A DNA stretch of 48,011 bases, from assembly GCA_028868735.1 (NCBI GenBank), contig JAGWTW010000015.1, forward strand, positions 1-48,011. Reading direction: 5' to 3'. Source of the DNA: Hyphomicrobiales bacterium. GTDB lineage: Bacteria > Pseudomonadota > Alphaproteobacteria > Rhizobiales > Beijerinckiaceae. Below the pieces are notes generated by a model. The model worked only from the letters and a program-made list of their open reading frames with translations, searched no databases and was not told the DNA's origin. Shown piece after piece: positions 24,883 through 33,015 of the stretch (positions are counted from its first letter, which is position 1; each line of letters opens with the position of its first letter). The translations under genes and the position numbers were made by a program.

Positions 24883-25569
24883 CTACAGCGGGCGCTCGCC
24901 GGGCTTGTCGCCCTGCGCATAGCCGGTGCCGAACACATAATCCCACCACGGGGCGCTGACGCCGTAACCGCGTTCGGGGTCGCGGAAATGATGCAGCAGA
25001 TGCAGGCGGCGCAAGGTCTGCTCGACTTTCGTGCGCGGCGTGCGGTGATGCAGGTGGAAATGGATCTCGTCGTACAGCACGTAACCCGCAAGGAAGCCCG
25101 CCGCGATCGCATAGGACCACGGCGCCGGGAACAGCGCCGCCGTCACGATCCAGGCGAGCGCCATCAGCGGCACGCTCATAAGCGGCGGCATCACGAGCCG
25201 CAGCGGATCGCTGGGGTGGACGTGGTGCACGCCATGCAGAAGGAAGTGGATGCGCGCGCCGAACTTGCCGGGAAATTCGGTGTGAAACAGCCAGCGGTGG
25301 AAAACATATTCGCACAGCGTCCAGATGAGATAGCCGGCGACGAACGCGCCGATCGCGCCGGGCGTCGGCAGGCCGGCCGCGCCCTTCCACAACAGCCAGC
25401 CGGCGATCGGCAGATAGATCAGCGGAAAGGTCCAGTGCACGCGCGAAAGCTTGTCGAGCACCGGATTGTCGAACAGCCGTGGCGAGGCCATCAGAAGTTC
25501 GGCCTTCGTCATGCCGACCGTCGACATGTGGGCGTAGGGGTCTGGGCCGCCGTGCGCTGCGTCGGTCAT
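24883..25569 (-). CDS. FA2H-like sphingolipid/fatty acid hydroxylase
   Basis: A 228-residue four-helix membrane di-iron hydroxylase of the fatty acid hydroxylase superfamily. The histidine boxes are HRWLFH (91-96), HFLLHGVHH (108-116), DEIHFHLHH (167-175) and LHLLHHF (189-195), followed by GYGVSAPWWDYVFGT. The order, spacing and wording (LHGVHHxxPxDxxRLVMPP, GYVLYDxxH, HHFxxxxxGxGVS) closely follow eukaryotic ceramide fatty acid 2-hydroxylase (FA2H, yeast Scs7) as I recall it, but without the N-terminal cytochrome b5 domain. Its neighbours are a DES1-like desaturase 8 bp upstream, the candidate ceramide synthase and SPT. Likely reaction: 2-hydroxylation of the N-acyl chain of ceramide; C4 hydroxylation of the base is an alternative. 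Confidence 0.83.
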   Translation of the reverse strand: MTDAAHGGPDPYAHMSTVGMTKAELLMASPRLFDNPVLDKLSRVHWTFPLIYLPIAGWLLWKGAAGLPTPGAIGAFVAGYLIWTLCEYVFHRWLFHTEFPGKFGARIHFLLHGVHHVHPSDPLRLVMPPLMSVPLMALAWIVTAALFPAPWSYAIAAGFLAGYVLYDEIHFHLHHRTPRTKVEQTLRRLHLLHHFRDPERGYGVSAPWWDYVFGTGYAQGDKPGERPL

Positions 25570-25577
25570 CTCTTGCC

Positions 25578-26534
25578 TCACTGCGCCGTGTTGGCTGTGC
25601 GCGAATGCAGGGAAAAGCGCGGGTTGAAGATGAAGTCGAAGAACAGCTTCAGCCACGAGGGATGGCTGTGCAGGTCGTCGTAGAATTCCGGCGCCATCGC
25701 CTTCACCTTCGGCAGCAGAGTCCAGGGAATTTCCTGAAAGTCGTGATGCTCGTTGTGATAGCCGATATTGAGCGCGACGATGTTGAGCGGTCCGTAATAG
25801 TCGAACGTGCCCTGTCCGGGCCAGGCCGCGTAATGCTCCTGAATCCAGCGCGCGCCGACAGGATGCAGGCCGACCGAGAACCAGAACGACGCGAAGAAAT
25901 AGAACAGCGCGTTGCCGCCGAGGAAATACCAGACGGCGGCGTCGAACGCCGCGATGACCGCGAAATTGATGTAGGTCCACGACCCCCAGATCGGCACCGT
26001 GCCCTTGAGCCGATAGATGCGGGTCAGCTGCATCACCGGAAAGAAGAACAGCCACAACGCCTTGCGCCACCACACGTTGCCGACGAGCTTCGCCTCCCAG
26101 TCGCTCGGCACGTCGGCGTCGTAATCGTAGCTCGACAGATGCGAATGGTGCTTGATGTGATAGCAGCGAAAGCCCATCGCCGTCGGAAAGGCGTTCGGCA
26201 AGTCGGCGAGAATGGCGTTCATCTTGTTGAGCGTCGGGCTCGCGAAGACGGCGTTGTGAATGGAATCGTGGATGATCACGAACATCGCATGATTGGCGAA
26301 GGCGCCGACGCAATAGGCCAGGATCAGCGAGGCCCACCAATAGTCCATGCCGAGATGGCCCATCCAGGCCGCGATCGCGCATTGCAGGAGAAAGATTCCG
26401 GCGGTCACCCAGAAGGTGCGGATGTCGCGCACGAACAGGCTGCGGACCTCGGGATGAGCTGCGAGGATCGCCCTGCGGCGCTGCACGTGCGATCGGTCAA
26501 TGCCGCTCGCCGAAATGTCGAATATGGCGTTCAT
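25578..26534 (-). CDS. DES1-like sphingolipid delta-4 desaturase
   Basis: A 318-residue membrane di-iron desaturase. The histidine boxes are HDSIH (89-93), HIKHH (126-130) and NEHHDF (251-256), with His214 in GLHPVGARW. The C-terminal part (YYGPLN at 236-241, then NIGYHNEHHDF) and the early HVQRRRAILAAHPEVRSLF are very like the eukaryotic dihydroceramide delta-4 desaturase DEGS1/DES1 and unlike ordinary bacterial acyl-CoA or acyl-lipid desaturases; the comparison is from memory of that family. Four to six membrane segments are seen. It lies between the candidate ceramide synthase and the FA2H-like gene, 8 bp from the latter. Predicted to put a trans double bond at C4 of the sphingoid base. 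Confidence 0.84.
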   Translation of the reverse strand: MNAIFDISASGIDRSHVQRRRAILAAHPEVRSLFVRDIRTFWVTAGIFLLQCAIAAWMGHLGMDYWWASLILAYCVGAFANHAMFVIIHDSIHNAVFASPTLNKMNAILADLPNAFPTAMGFRCYHIKHHSHLSSYDYDADVPSDWEAKLVGNVWWRKALWLFFFPVMQLTRIYRLKGTVPIWGSWTYINFAVIAAFDAAVWYFLGGNALFYFFASFWFSVGLHPVGARWIQEHYAAWPGQGTFDYYGPLNIVALNIGYHNEHHDFQEIPWTLLPKVKAMAPEFYDDLHSHPSWLKLFFDFIFNPRFSLHSRTANTAQ

Positions 26535-26552
26535 CGATCTCGTATCCGCGTG

Positions 26553-27746
26553 TCATCCGGGAGTATTCGCCCCGGGCGCGCCGGCGAGGCGCTTTTCGTA
26601 AATGCGATGGATCTTGTCGATTTTGGCGCCGCTCATCTCGATCGGCTTGCGCATCCCCGCATTGTTTTCAAGAACCCAGCCGAATTCGATATGATCCAGC
26701 GCAACTTTGCGGCTGAGCAATTTCATGTGTTCGACCATCGTCAGCACGACGACGCCCCCGCGCGCGCTCTTGTGCAATTCGTGCTTCATGCCGAACAGCG
26801 CCAGGCGCCCGGAATTGTAGGGCATCTTCCGGATGCGGCTGACGAGCTTGGGAATGCCGGTCACGCCGAGCCTGCCGTCCATGTCGGCAACGATTTCGTG
26901 CAGGTTCGGGATCACGATGCCGAACGCGACCGGCTCTCCGTCGAGTTCGATGACGAAACCGTAATCGGGCGTCATCAGAAACTTCAGGCTGTCGGCCATC
27001 GACTTGAATTCGGCCTCGGTGATCGGCACGAAGCCCCAGTTGCCCGACCACGCGTCGTTGAACAGCCGCGTCATCAACGCGACTTCGGACTTGATGTCGT
27101 CCAGTTTCAGCGGCCGGAATTTCAGCCGTTCCTTCCACTCCGGTCGATTGAGGAGTACGGGCTCGAATGCGCGGTCCACGTCGGACACGTCGTAGCGATA
27201 GGAAATCAGGTCGCGCGCCTTGGAATAGCCCGCCTGTTCGACAAGCCCGGCCAGGTACGGCGGGTGCCAGGGCATGAAGATCATCGGAACGGCGTCTTCG
27301 CCCTGCACGAGCAGGCCGCATTCGGCGTTGATGGAGGGCGAGAACGGGCCGACGACGACGCTCGCGCCCTGGCCGGCGAGCCAGGTTTCGGCGGCCGCCA
27401 GCAGCGCGGCGACGACGGCCGGGTCGTTGATCGCGTCGAGCGAGCCGAACTGGGCCGGCGAAGCCTCGTTAGGCTTCGCATCCCTGTAGATCTGGGCCTC
27501 TATGCGGCCGACGGTCGCCCCGTTCCGCTTTGCGAGAAAAGCCTGCGACCGCACGAGGTTGTAGTGCGGATTGAGCTTGTGGGCGTGCAGCGTCCAGCGC
27601 TCCGCGTCGAGCGAGGGCGAGAAACCCTTCATGCCCGAATAGAGCAGCCGCGGGACGCGACAGAATTCCATGAAATCGCGGAGGCCGGACACCGGCGCGA
27701 CCGAGACGGATGCGGCGGAAGTCGCCGGGCTCGTCGAAACGTTCAT
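26553..27746 (-). CDS. GNAT-type N-acyltransferase, candidate bacterial ceramide synthase
   Basis: A 397-residue soluble protein. Residues about 20-190 (CRVPRLLYSGMKGFSP, FLAKRNGATVGRIEAQIY, VVGPFSPSINAECGLLVQGE) match a family of about 380-400 residue proteins with a GNAT fold, often annotated only as hypothetical. The C-terminal half carries a second GNAT-like domain with DYGFVIELDGEPVAFGIVIP. The Caulobacter ceramide synthase bCerS is a GNAT-like acyltransferase, so by family and by position just downstream of SPT it is the candidate that N-acylates the long-chain base. ATG at 27746 is used; ATG at 27755 is as likely. It begins 49 bp after the SPT stop. Confidence 0.75.
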   Translation of the reverse strand: MNVSTSPATSAASVSVAPVSGLRDFMEFCRVPRLLYSGMKGFSPSLDAERWTLHAHKLNPHYNLVRSQAFLAKRNGATVGRIEAQIYRDAKPNEASPAQFGSLDAINDPAVVAALLAAAETWLAGQGASVVVGPFSPSINAECGLLVQGEDAVPMIFMPWHPPYLAGLVEQAGYSKARDLISYRYDVSDVDRAFEPVLLNRPEWKERLKFRPLKLDDIKSEVALMTRLFNDAWSGNWGFVPITEAEFKSMADSLKFLMTPDYGFVIELDGEPVAFGIVIPNLHEIVADMDGRLGVTGIPKLVSRIRKMPYNSGRLALFGMKHELHKSARGGVVVLTMVEHMKLLSRKVALDHIEFGWVLENNAGMRKPIEMSGAKIDKIHRIYEKRLAGAPGANTPG

Positions 27747-27795
27747 GGCGCCCATTACCACGGGCCGCGCGCGCGGCCAATTAAATGTGGCGCGA

Positions 27796-29040
27796 TCAGA
27801 GCGAGGCGGGCGCCTCGAGCGCGGCGGCGAGCGCACGCGGCGGTTCGACGACCGGGCGGTCGAGGATGAGCTGCACCACCTGGCGGATCTCGTCCTCGGT
27901 ATGGCTCGCCGAAATGAAGAAGCGCAAGCGCGGCTTGTCCTTCGGCACGCCAACCTGCACGACCGGCGGCACGTAGATCCCGTTCGCCAGCAGATGTTGC
28001 GATACGGCCATGGTCTCCCAGACCGAATTGAACAGGATCGGCACGACGGCGCGTCCGATTGCGGGGCCCGTGTCGAGGCCGGCCGCCTGCGCCGTGTCGC
28101 GCAGGAATTCGGCGTTGTGCGCCAGTTTGCCGATCCGCCAGGATTCGGTCTGCATCAGCTCCAGCGCTTTCGCGGCCGCCGCCGTGATGACCGGCGAGAG
28201 GCCCACCGAATAGACGAAGCCCGGCAGCGTGAATTTCAGCCAGTCGATCAGGCCGCGTTTGCCGGCCACGAATCCGCCGCAGGAGGCGAAGCTCTTGGAC
28301 AGGGTGCCGATGATGATGTCGACGTCGTCCGGATCGACGCCGCAATATTCGCACAGGCCGGTGCCGCGCTCGCCCATTACGCCGATCGAATGCGCTTCGT
28401 CGACGAGCAGCCAGGCCTGGTGCTTCTTCTTCAGCGCCACCAGCCGCGGCAGGTCGATCGTGTCGCCGTCCATGGAATAGAGGCTTTCGACCGCGATCAG
28501 CACGTTGCTGTGCTTTTCGCGGTGCTCGGTCAGCAGCTGGTCGAGATGGTCCAGGTCGTTGTGGCGGAAAACGATCTGGGCCGCATCTGACGTGCGCGCG
28601 CCGGTCGCGACGCTGTTGTGCGACAATTCGTCGAGGAAGATCGCGTCGCGTTTCGACATCAGATGGGTGATGACCGTCAGATTGGTCAGATAGCCGGAAA
28701 CCAGCGCCAGCGTCGCCTCGACTCCCAGGAAGCCGGCGAGATCGTCCTCGAACTTCTGGTGCGTGGAGCGTTCGCCGCCGACCAGCCGCGACGCGAGCGC
28801 GCCGACGCCGAACCGGTCGACCGCCTGATGGGCGGCGGCCCGCACCTCCGGGTGCTCGCCGAGGCCGAGATAATCGTAATTGGCGAAACTGACGAAATGG
28901 CCGTTCCCGCGGGCCTGGATATCGGCCTGAAGCGTGTCGGTCGGCGCGAAGAACGGATTGCCGTGCTCGTCCAGAATCGCCTTGCCGGCCAGACGGTAAC
29001 GTCTGAGCGCATATTCGGATAGGCTCTTGTGCTTCGCCAC
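27796..29040 (-). CDS. spt: Serine palmitoyltransferase (alpha-oxoamine synthase family)
   Basis: A 414-residue PLP enzyme of the alpha-oxoamine synthase family. The PLP lysine is Lys249 in IIGTLSKSFASCGG, Asp214 and His217 lie in LLVDEAHSIGVMG, and the stacking His141 follows LDELS. This layout is shared by serine palmitoyltransferase, KBL, BioF and ALAS; the choice of SPT rests on the adjoining acyltransferase, desaturase, hydroxylase and ceramide glycosyltransferase. SPT joins serine and an acyl thioester to 3-ketosphinganine, the first step of sphingolipid synthesis. Like other bacterial SPTs it is soluble and has no N-terminal membrane helix. The start is GTG at 29040, with GGAA upstream. 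It heads the minus-strand operon. Confidence 0.86.
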   Translation of the reverse strand: MAKHKSLSEYALRRYRLAGKAILDEHGNPFFAPTDTLQADIQARGNGHFVSFANYDYLGLGEHPEVRAAAHQAVDRFGVGALASRLVGGERSTHQKFEDDLAGFLGVEATLALVSGYLTNLTVITHLMSKRDAIFLDELSHNSVATGARTSDAAQIVFRHNDLDHLDQLLTEHREKHSNVLIAVESLYSMDGDTIDLPRLVALKKKHQAWLLVDEAHSIGVMGERGTGLCEYCGVDPDDVDIIIGTLSKSFASCGGFVAGKRGLIDWLKFTLPGFVYSVGLSPVITAAAAKALELMQTESWRIGKLAHNAEFLRDTAQAAGLDTGPAIGRAVVPILFNSVWETMAVSQHLLANGIYVPPVVQVGVPKDKPRLRFFISASHTEDEIRQVVQLILDRPVVEPPRALAAALEAPASL

Positions 29041-29234
29041 GCAGTACGTTCCGGTTGCGGGACGGACCGCCCCTGTTTGCCCCGAAGCCCCAACCCCTCG
29101 GACCGACTCTGTCCCATACCACTATCGAGCGTGGTCACGCCAGTGTCGCGATCGGGCCGTCTTTTCGCCCTGAGCTATTCCCCTGCGGCTCCCCCGTCAA
29201 ATAAAGCCGCCCTCAGGCTTACTCCGGACCGGCC

Positions 29235-29262
29235 CTTGCGCTGCGGAAAAGGCCAACCATAT
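29235..29262 (+). promoter_or_regulatory. Sigma-32 (RpoH)-type promoter for hsp20
   Basis: CTTGCG at 29235-29240 and AACCATAT at 29255-29262 are separated by 14 bases. They match the heat-shock consensus CTTGAA-N13/14-CCCCATNT at five of six and about six of eight positions. Transcription would start near 29270, giving a leader of about 58 bases before the hsp20 ATG. The match was found by eye. Confidence 0.55.
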
Positions 29263-29286
29263 CATGGGAGATCGTTGCGCGCCGGG

Positions 29287-29320
29287 CTCCGGGCGTAGCG
29301 TGAACGAGGCGCCTGAGGGG
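29287..29320 (+). promoter_or_regulatory. Possible RNA thermometer hairpin over the hsp20 ribosome binding site
   Basis: In the hsp20 leader CTCCGGGCG (29287-29295) can pair with CGCCTGAGG (29310-29318), with one C-A mismatch and a G-U pair. The 3' arm contains part of the Shine-Dalgarno GAGGGG (29315-29320). An imperfect stem closing the ribosome site of a small heat shock gene is the design of ROSE elements in rhizobia. The characteristic ROSE U(U/C)GCU motif is not evident, so this is only a candidate. Confidence 0.35.
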
Positions 29321-29327
29321 CTTCCAT

Positions 29328-29756
29328 ATGTCGCGTCCATCCGTACTGAATTCTCCGTTTCTGCTGGGTTTCGAGACCATAGAACGGGCGCTCGACCGCG
29401 TGTCGCGCGCCGGCAGCGACGGCTATCCGCCCTATAACATCGAGCGCCTGTCCGGCTCGGACGACGAGCCGGAACGCCTGCGCATCACGCTGGCGGTGGC
29501 TGGTTTCACGCGCGAGCAACTCGATATAACCATCGAGGAGAACCAGCTCGTGATCCGCGGCAAGCAGACCGAGGACCGTGAGCGCACCTACCTGCATCGC
29601 GGCATCGCCGCCCGGCAGTTCCAGCGCGCTTTCCTTCTCGCCGACGGCATGAAGGTTCAGAGCGCCGATCTTTCGAACGGGCTTTTGTCGATCGACCTCG
29701 TTCGGCCAGAACCGGAACGAACGGTCCGGAAGATCGACATTACGGCGCACGATTGA
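29328..29756 (+). CDS. Small heat shock protein Hsp20 (IbpA-like)
   Basis: A 142-residue alpha-crystallin chaperone that holds unfolding proteins for refolding by DnaK and ClpB. It opens with FLLGFETIERALDRV, as in class A rhizobial Hsp20/IbpA proteins, followed by PPYNIERL, the alpha-crystallin domain (about 36-125) with LAVAGFTREQLDITIEENQL, and an extension with ADLSNGLLSIDLVRP. ATG at 29328 follows GAGGGG. Upstream lies a heat-shock type promoter; downstream, 70 bp away, is a DUF1150 gene, a usual partner of hsp20 in this group. Confidence 0.94.
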   Translation: MSRPSVLNSPFLLGFETIERALDRVSRAGSDGYPPYNIERLSGSDDEPERLRITLAVAGFTREQLDITIEENQLVIRGKQTEDRERTYLHRGIAARQFQRAFLLADGMKVQSADLSNGLLSIDLVRPEPERTVRKIDITAHD

Positions 29757-29826
29757 GCGCCGAACCGGCGCGCGGCATGCCGGCGCCGAAACGTAGCGGG
29801 CCTATCGAGGCCGCAAGGAGCGTAAG

Positions 29827-30072
29827 ATGACCAATACTCCCTTCACCGAAGAGCAGTTCGCCAAGCTCGGCGCCGGTCAGGTCGCCTATGTCCGCGAAAT
29901 GACGTCCGACGAATTCAAGAAGATCTACCCCCAGGCCAACGATCTTCAGTCGGGCATCAAGCTGTTCGCCCTGCTGTCGGCCGACGGCGCGCCGATCGTT
30001 CTGACCGATTCCCGCGACACCGCCATCGCCAGCGCATTCGAGAACCAGCTCCAGACCGTCAGCCTGCACTGA
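29827..30072 (+). CDS. DUF1150 family protein
   Basis: An 81-residue cytosolic protein of the DUF1150 family, found almost only in alphaproteobacteria and very often next to hsp20. The line LSADGAPIVLTDSRDTAIASA is the family's conserved C-terminal block. Function unknown. ATG follows AAGGAGCG, a strong ribosome binding site. The 70-bp gap to hsp20 contains GC-rich hairpins (CGCCG-AAC-CGGCG near 29760) without a T-run, so read-through from hsp20 is likely. Confidence 0.9.
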   Translation: MTNTPFTEEQFAKLGAGQVAYVREMTSDEFKKIYPQANDLQSGIKLFALLSADGAPIVLTDSRDTAIASAFENQLQTVSLH

Positions 30073-30110
30073 GGCTCGGCTTGCCGGCCGCGGCGTGACA
30101 TGATCGCCTC

Positions 30111-30638
30111 ATGCCCGTCGCGACCATCATCACGGAGCGCCTGACCCTGCGCCCGATCGCCGAGAACGACGCGGCCGGTCTGCATGCCGCCTACGGCGAT
30201 CCGCTGGCCATGCGCTTCTGGGACTATCCGGCGACCGATGGCCTGGAGGCCACAGCCGGCCATATTCGCCGATGGCTCGGACACGATCCGCACTGGCATG
30301 GCGTCTGGGCGATCGTGACCCGGACCGGCGCCTTCGCCGGCATGATCAACTATCACCATCGCGAGGACTGGAACCGCCGGCTCGAGCTCGGCTGGATTCT
30401 CGCGCCGGCGTTCTGGCGGCGCGGGGTGATGACGGAGGCCGCGCGCGGCGTGGTCGACCATTGCTTCGCGGCGCTCGACGTCCACCGGATCGAGGCGACG
30501 ATCGATCCCGATAATGTCGCCTCGCGCCGGCTGGCGGAACGGCTGGGGTTCCGCGAGGAAGGTCTGATGCGCGATCGGGCCTGCGTCGAGGGCGAATTCC
30601 GGAGCCTGCTGATGTACGGGCTCGTGAAGGGCGCGTGA
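30111..30638 (+). CDS. GNAT family acetyltransferase (RimJ/RimL type)
   Basis: A 175-residue N-acetyltransferase. TERLTLRPIAENDAAGLHAA is the usual start of the RimJ/RimL subfamily, ELGWILAPAFWRRGVMTEAA carries the acetyl-CoA pyrophosphate loop, and RIEATIDPDNVASRRLAERL with GFREEG completes the signature. It would acetylate an amino terminus or small molecule; the substrate is unknown. It stands 38 bp after DUF1150 and converges on the PBP1A gene. Confidence 0.9.
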   Translation: MPVATIITERLTLRPIAENDAAGLHAAYGDPLAMRFWDYPATDGLEATAGHIRRWLGHDPHWHGVWAIVTRTGAFAGMINYHHREDWNRRLELGWILAPAFWRRGVMTEAARGVVDHCFAALDVHRIEATIDPDNVASRRLAERLGFREEGLMRDRACVEGEFRSLLMYGLVKGA

Positions 30639-30654
30639 CCGGCGGGCCTCTGCG

Positions 30655-32931
30655 TCACCCGCCGAACAGTTTCTCCAGGAAATTCTTCTCGCGCGGCGGG
30701 GCGGCTTCGGCGGCGCGCGGGCCTTCGCCGATATTGGCGGGCGGCAGCAGGTCGTCGATCGTGCGCGGCTTCTGGCCTGCCGCGAGCGGGCGCTGCGCCG
30801 TGCGCTGGGGTTGCGCGGGCGTCCCGAACGCCGGCTGCCCCGCGGGATCGGGTCCGCGCGCGATCGGGATGTCGGCGGGCGGGTTCGCAGGCCGCCAGGT
30901 GCCGCCCGGCAGCGGTTGCGGCGGCAGCCCCTTCAGCGCCTCGCGCATGAACCGGCTCCAGATTTCGACGGGGAGATTGCCGCCGGAGGCGTGCCTGGTG
31001 GGGGAATCGTCGTCGTTGCCGAGCCAGACGCCGCCGACGAGCGCGCTCGTGTAGCCGACGAACCAGGCGTCGCGGAAATCCTGGCTCGTGCCGGTCTTGC
31101 CCGCAGCCTGCCAGCCGGGCAGTTCGGCCTTGCGCGCGGTGCCGGTCAGCAGCGTCTCCTGCATCATCGCGTTCATCATCGACACGTATTGCGGCTCGAT
31201 CAGGCGTCCCGTGGAGGCCGCCCTGCGCGTGTAGAGCAGCTTGCCGTCGGCCGTGCGCACGCGCGTGATCACGAAAGGCGGCGCGGCGACGCCGCCGTTC
31301 GCGAAGGGCGCATAGGCCGACACGAGTTCGAGCGGCGTCACCTCGCTCGTGCCGAGCGCGATCGTCGCGTTCGGCTGCAGTTCGGACTGGATGCCGAGCC
31401 GGTGCGCGGTCGCCACAACCGCGCGCGGGCCGACCTCGAGTCCGAGCCGCACCGCCACCGTGTTGAGCGACAGCGCGAGCGCGTTCGTCAGCGTCACCGG
31501 CCCGAAATACTCGCGGCTGTAATTCTCGGGCCGCCACCCCTTCACGTTGATCGGCCCGTCCTCGCGAACGGTGTCCGGCGTCAATCCGCGTTCGAGCGCG
31601 GTCAGATAGACGAACGGCTTGAACGAGGAGCCGGGCTGGCGCTTGGCCGCCACCGCGCGGTTGAACTGGCTTTCCTGGTAGTTTCGTCCGCCCACGAGCG
31701 CGCGGATGGCGCCGCCCGGATCGAGCGCGACGATCGCGCCCTGCGAAACGTTGAACTTCTGTCCCTTCTTGTCGAGCTCTTCCGTCAGCGCGCGCTCGGC
31801 GGCGGCCTGCATGCGCCCGTCGAGCGTGGTCGTCACGACGATGTCCTGGTCGATCGCGCCGATCGTGTCGTCGAGCGTGTCCATCACGTAATCGGCGGCG
31901 TAATTGATCGAGCCCGCCTTCTCGTGGACAGCGACCGCCGGCCGCGCGAGCGCGACCTTCGCCATCGCTTCCGTGATGTGGCCTTCCTGCGCCATCGCGG
32001 TGACGACCTGCGTCGCGCGTTCCTGCGCGCCTTCGAGATTGCGATTGGGCGCGAGCTTGGTCGGCGCCTTCATCAGCCCCGCGAGCATGGCGGCCTCCGC
32101 GAGCGTTGCGTCGCGCGCGTCGTGGCCGAAATATTTCTGGCACGCCGCTTCGACGCCATAGGCGCCGGAACCGAAATAGACCCGGTTGAGGTAGAGTTCG
32201 AGGATCTGGTCCTTCGAATATTTGTGCTCGAGCCAGAGCGCGAGGATCGCCTCCTGCATCTTGCGCGAGAGCGTGCGTTCCTGCGTCAGGAACAGGTTCT
32301 TGGCGAGCTGCTGCGTCAGCGTCGACCCGCCCTGCATGCCGCCGCGGCGCATGATGTTGGCGACGATCGCGCGCCCGATGCCGAGCGGATCGATGCCCCA
32401 ATGCGTGTAGAAACGCCGGTCCTCGATCGCGACGAAGGCCGCCGGCAAGTAGGGCGGCAGTTCGGAGAGCCGGATCGCCGGTCCGCCGCTGTCGCCGCGA
32501 TTGGCGAGCACTTCGCCGTCGTCGGCGAGGATCGCGATGTTGGGCGGCCGCTTGGGGATCGCGAGCTTGTCGATCGCCGGCAATTGCGCCGCGTAATAGG
32601 CCGTCAGGGCGCCGAGGCCGATTGCGGCCCACACGCCGAGCACGAACGTCCAGTAGACGAGCCGCCCGAGGATCGAGCCCGACCCGCGTCGCCGGCGCTT
32701 GCTCTTGCCGCCGCCGGGCTTCCTTCGGGCCACATTGCTCTCCCGTCGATCCGCGCGCAGGTCGTCGCCGTCGTCGAGCCGCGGCTCGCGCCGTCCCTCG
32801 CTCGCTCCGCGGCGCTTGCCCGCGCCGATGCGCTCGTCCGGATCGGCGCGCAGGTTCTCGCGCGAAGCGCTGAACCCCGGCTCGCGCCGCTCGCGGGCAG
32901 GTTTCTTCTTGCCTTTACCCCAGCCCAACAT
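30655..32931 (-). CDS. Class A penicillin-binding protein 1A
   Basis: A 758-residue bifunctional cell wall synthase. The N-terminal about 85 residues are highly basic and cytosolic, followed by one membrane anchor (about 87-112). The glycosyltransferase domain (GT51) shows AIEDRRFYTHWGID with the catalytic Glu, then GGSTLTQQLAKNLFL and YLNRVYFGSGAYGVEAA. The transpeptidase domain shows SxxK in PGSSFKPFVYLTALE, SxN in LSLNTVA and KTGT in AAGKTGTSQDF. A Pro-rich tail ends the protein. It polymerises and crosslinks peptidoglycan. Confidence 0.96.
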   Translation of the reverse strand: MLGWGKGKKKPARERREPGFSASRENLRADPDERIGAGKRRGASEGRREPRLDDGDDLRADRRESNVARRKPGGGKSKRRRRGSGSILGRLVYWTFVLGVWAAIGLGALTAYYAAQLPAIDKLAIPKRPPNIAILADDGEVLANRGDSGGPAIRLSELPPYLPAAFVAIEDRRFYTHWGIDPLGIGRAIVANIMRRGGMQGGSTLTQQLAKNLFLTQERTLSRKMQEAILALWLEHKYSKDQILELYLNRVYFGSGAYGVEAACQKYFGHDARDATLAEAAMLAGLMKAPTKLAPNRNLEGAQERATQVVTAMAQEGHITEAMAKVALARPAVAVHEKAGSINYAADYVMDTLDDTIGAIDQDIVVTTTLDGRMQAAAERALTEELDKKGQKFNVSQGAIVALDPGGAIRALVGGRNYQESQFNRAVAAKRQPGSSFKPFVYLTALERGLTPDTVREDGPINVKGWRPENYSREYFGPVTLTNALALSLNTVAVRLGLEVGPRAVVATAHRLGIQSELQPNATIALGTSEVTPLELVSAYAPFANGGVAAPPFVITRVRTADGKLLYTRRAASTGRLIEPQYVSMMNAMMQETLLTGTARKAELPGWQAAGKTGTSQDFRDAWFVGYTSALVGGVWLGNDDDSPTRHASGGNLPVEIWSRFMREALKGLPPQPLPGGTWRPANPPADIPIARGPDPAGQPAFGTPAQPQRTAQRPLAAGQKPRTIDDLLPPANIGEGPRAAEAAPPREKNFLEKLFGG

Positions 32932-33015
32932 ATCCGTCTTTCGCCTCGCAGAGACGGCGTTGATGAGGATTAACGAAGGCGGATTAAGGGCCGGTTAAGT
33001 GATCGGGCGCTTCCC

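Noticed and set aside
21521..25390. A 1289-codon open frame on the minus strand through GT2, repeats, SDR, ABC-F and hydroxylase genes
   Set aside because: It runs out of frame with all genes it crosses, passes through repeat DNA and has no recognisable domain.
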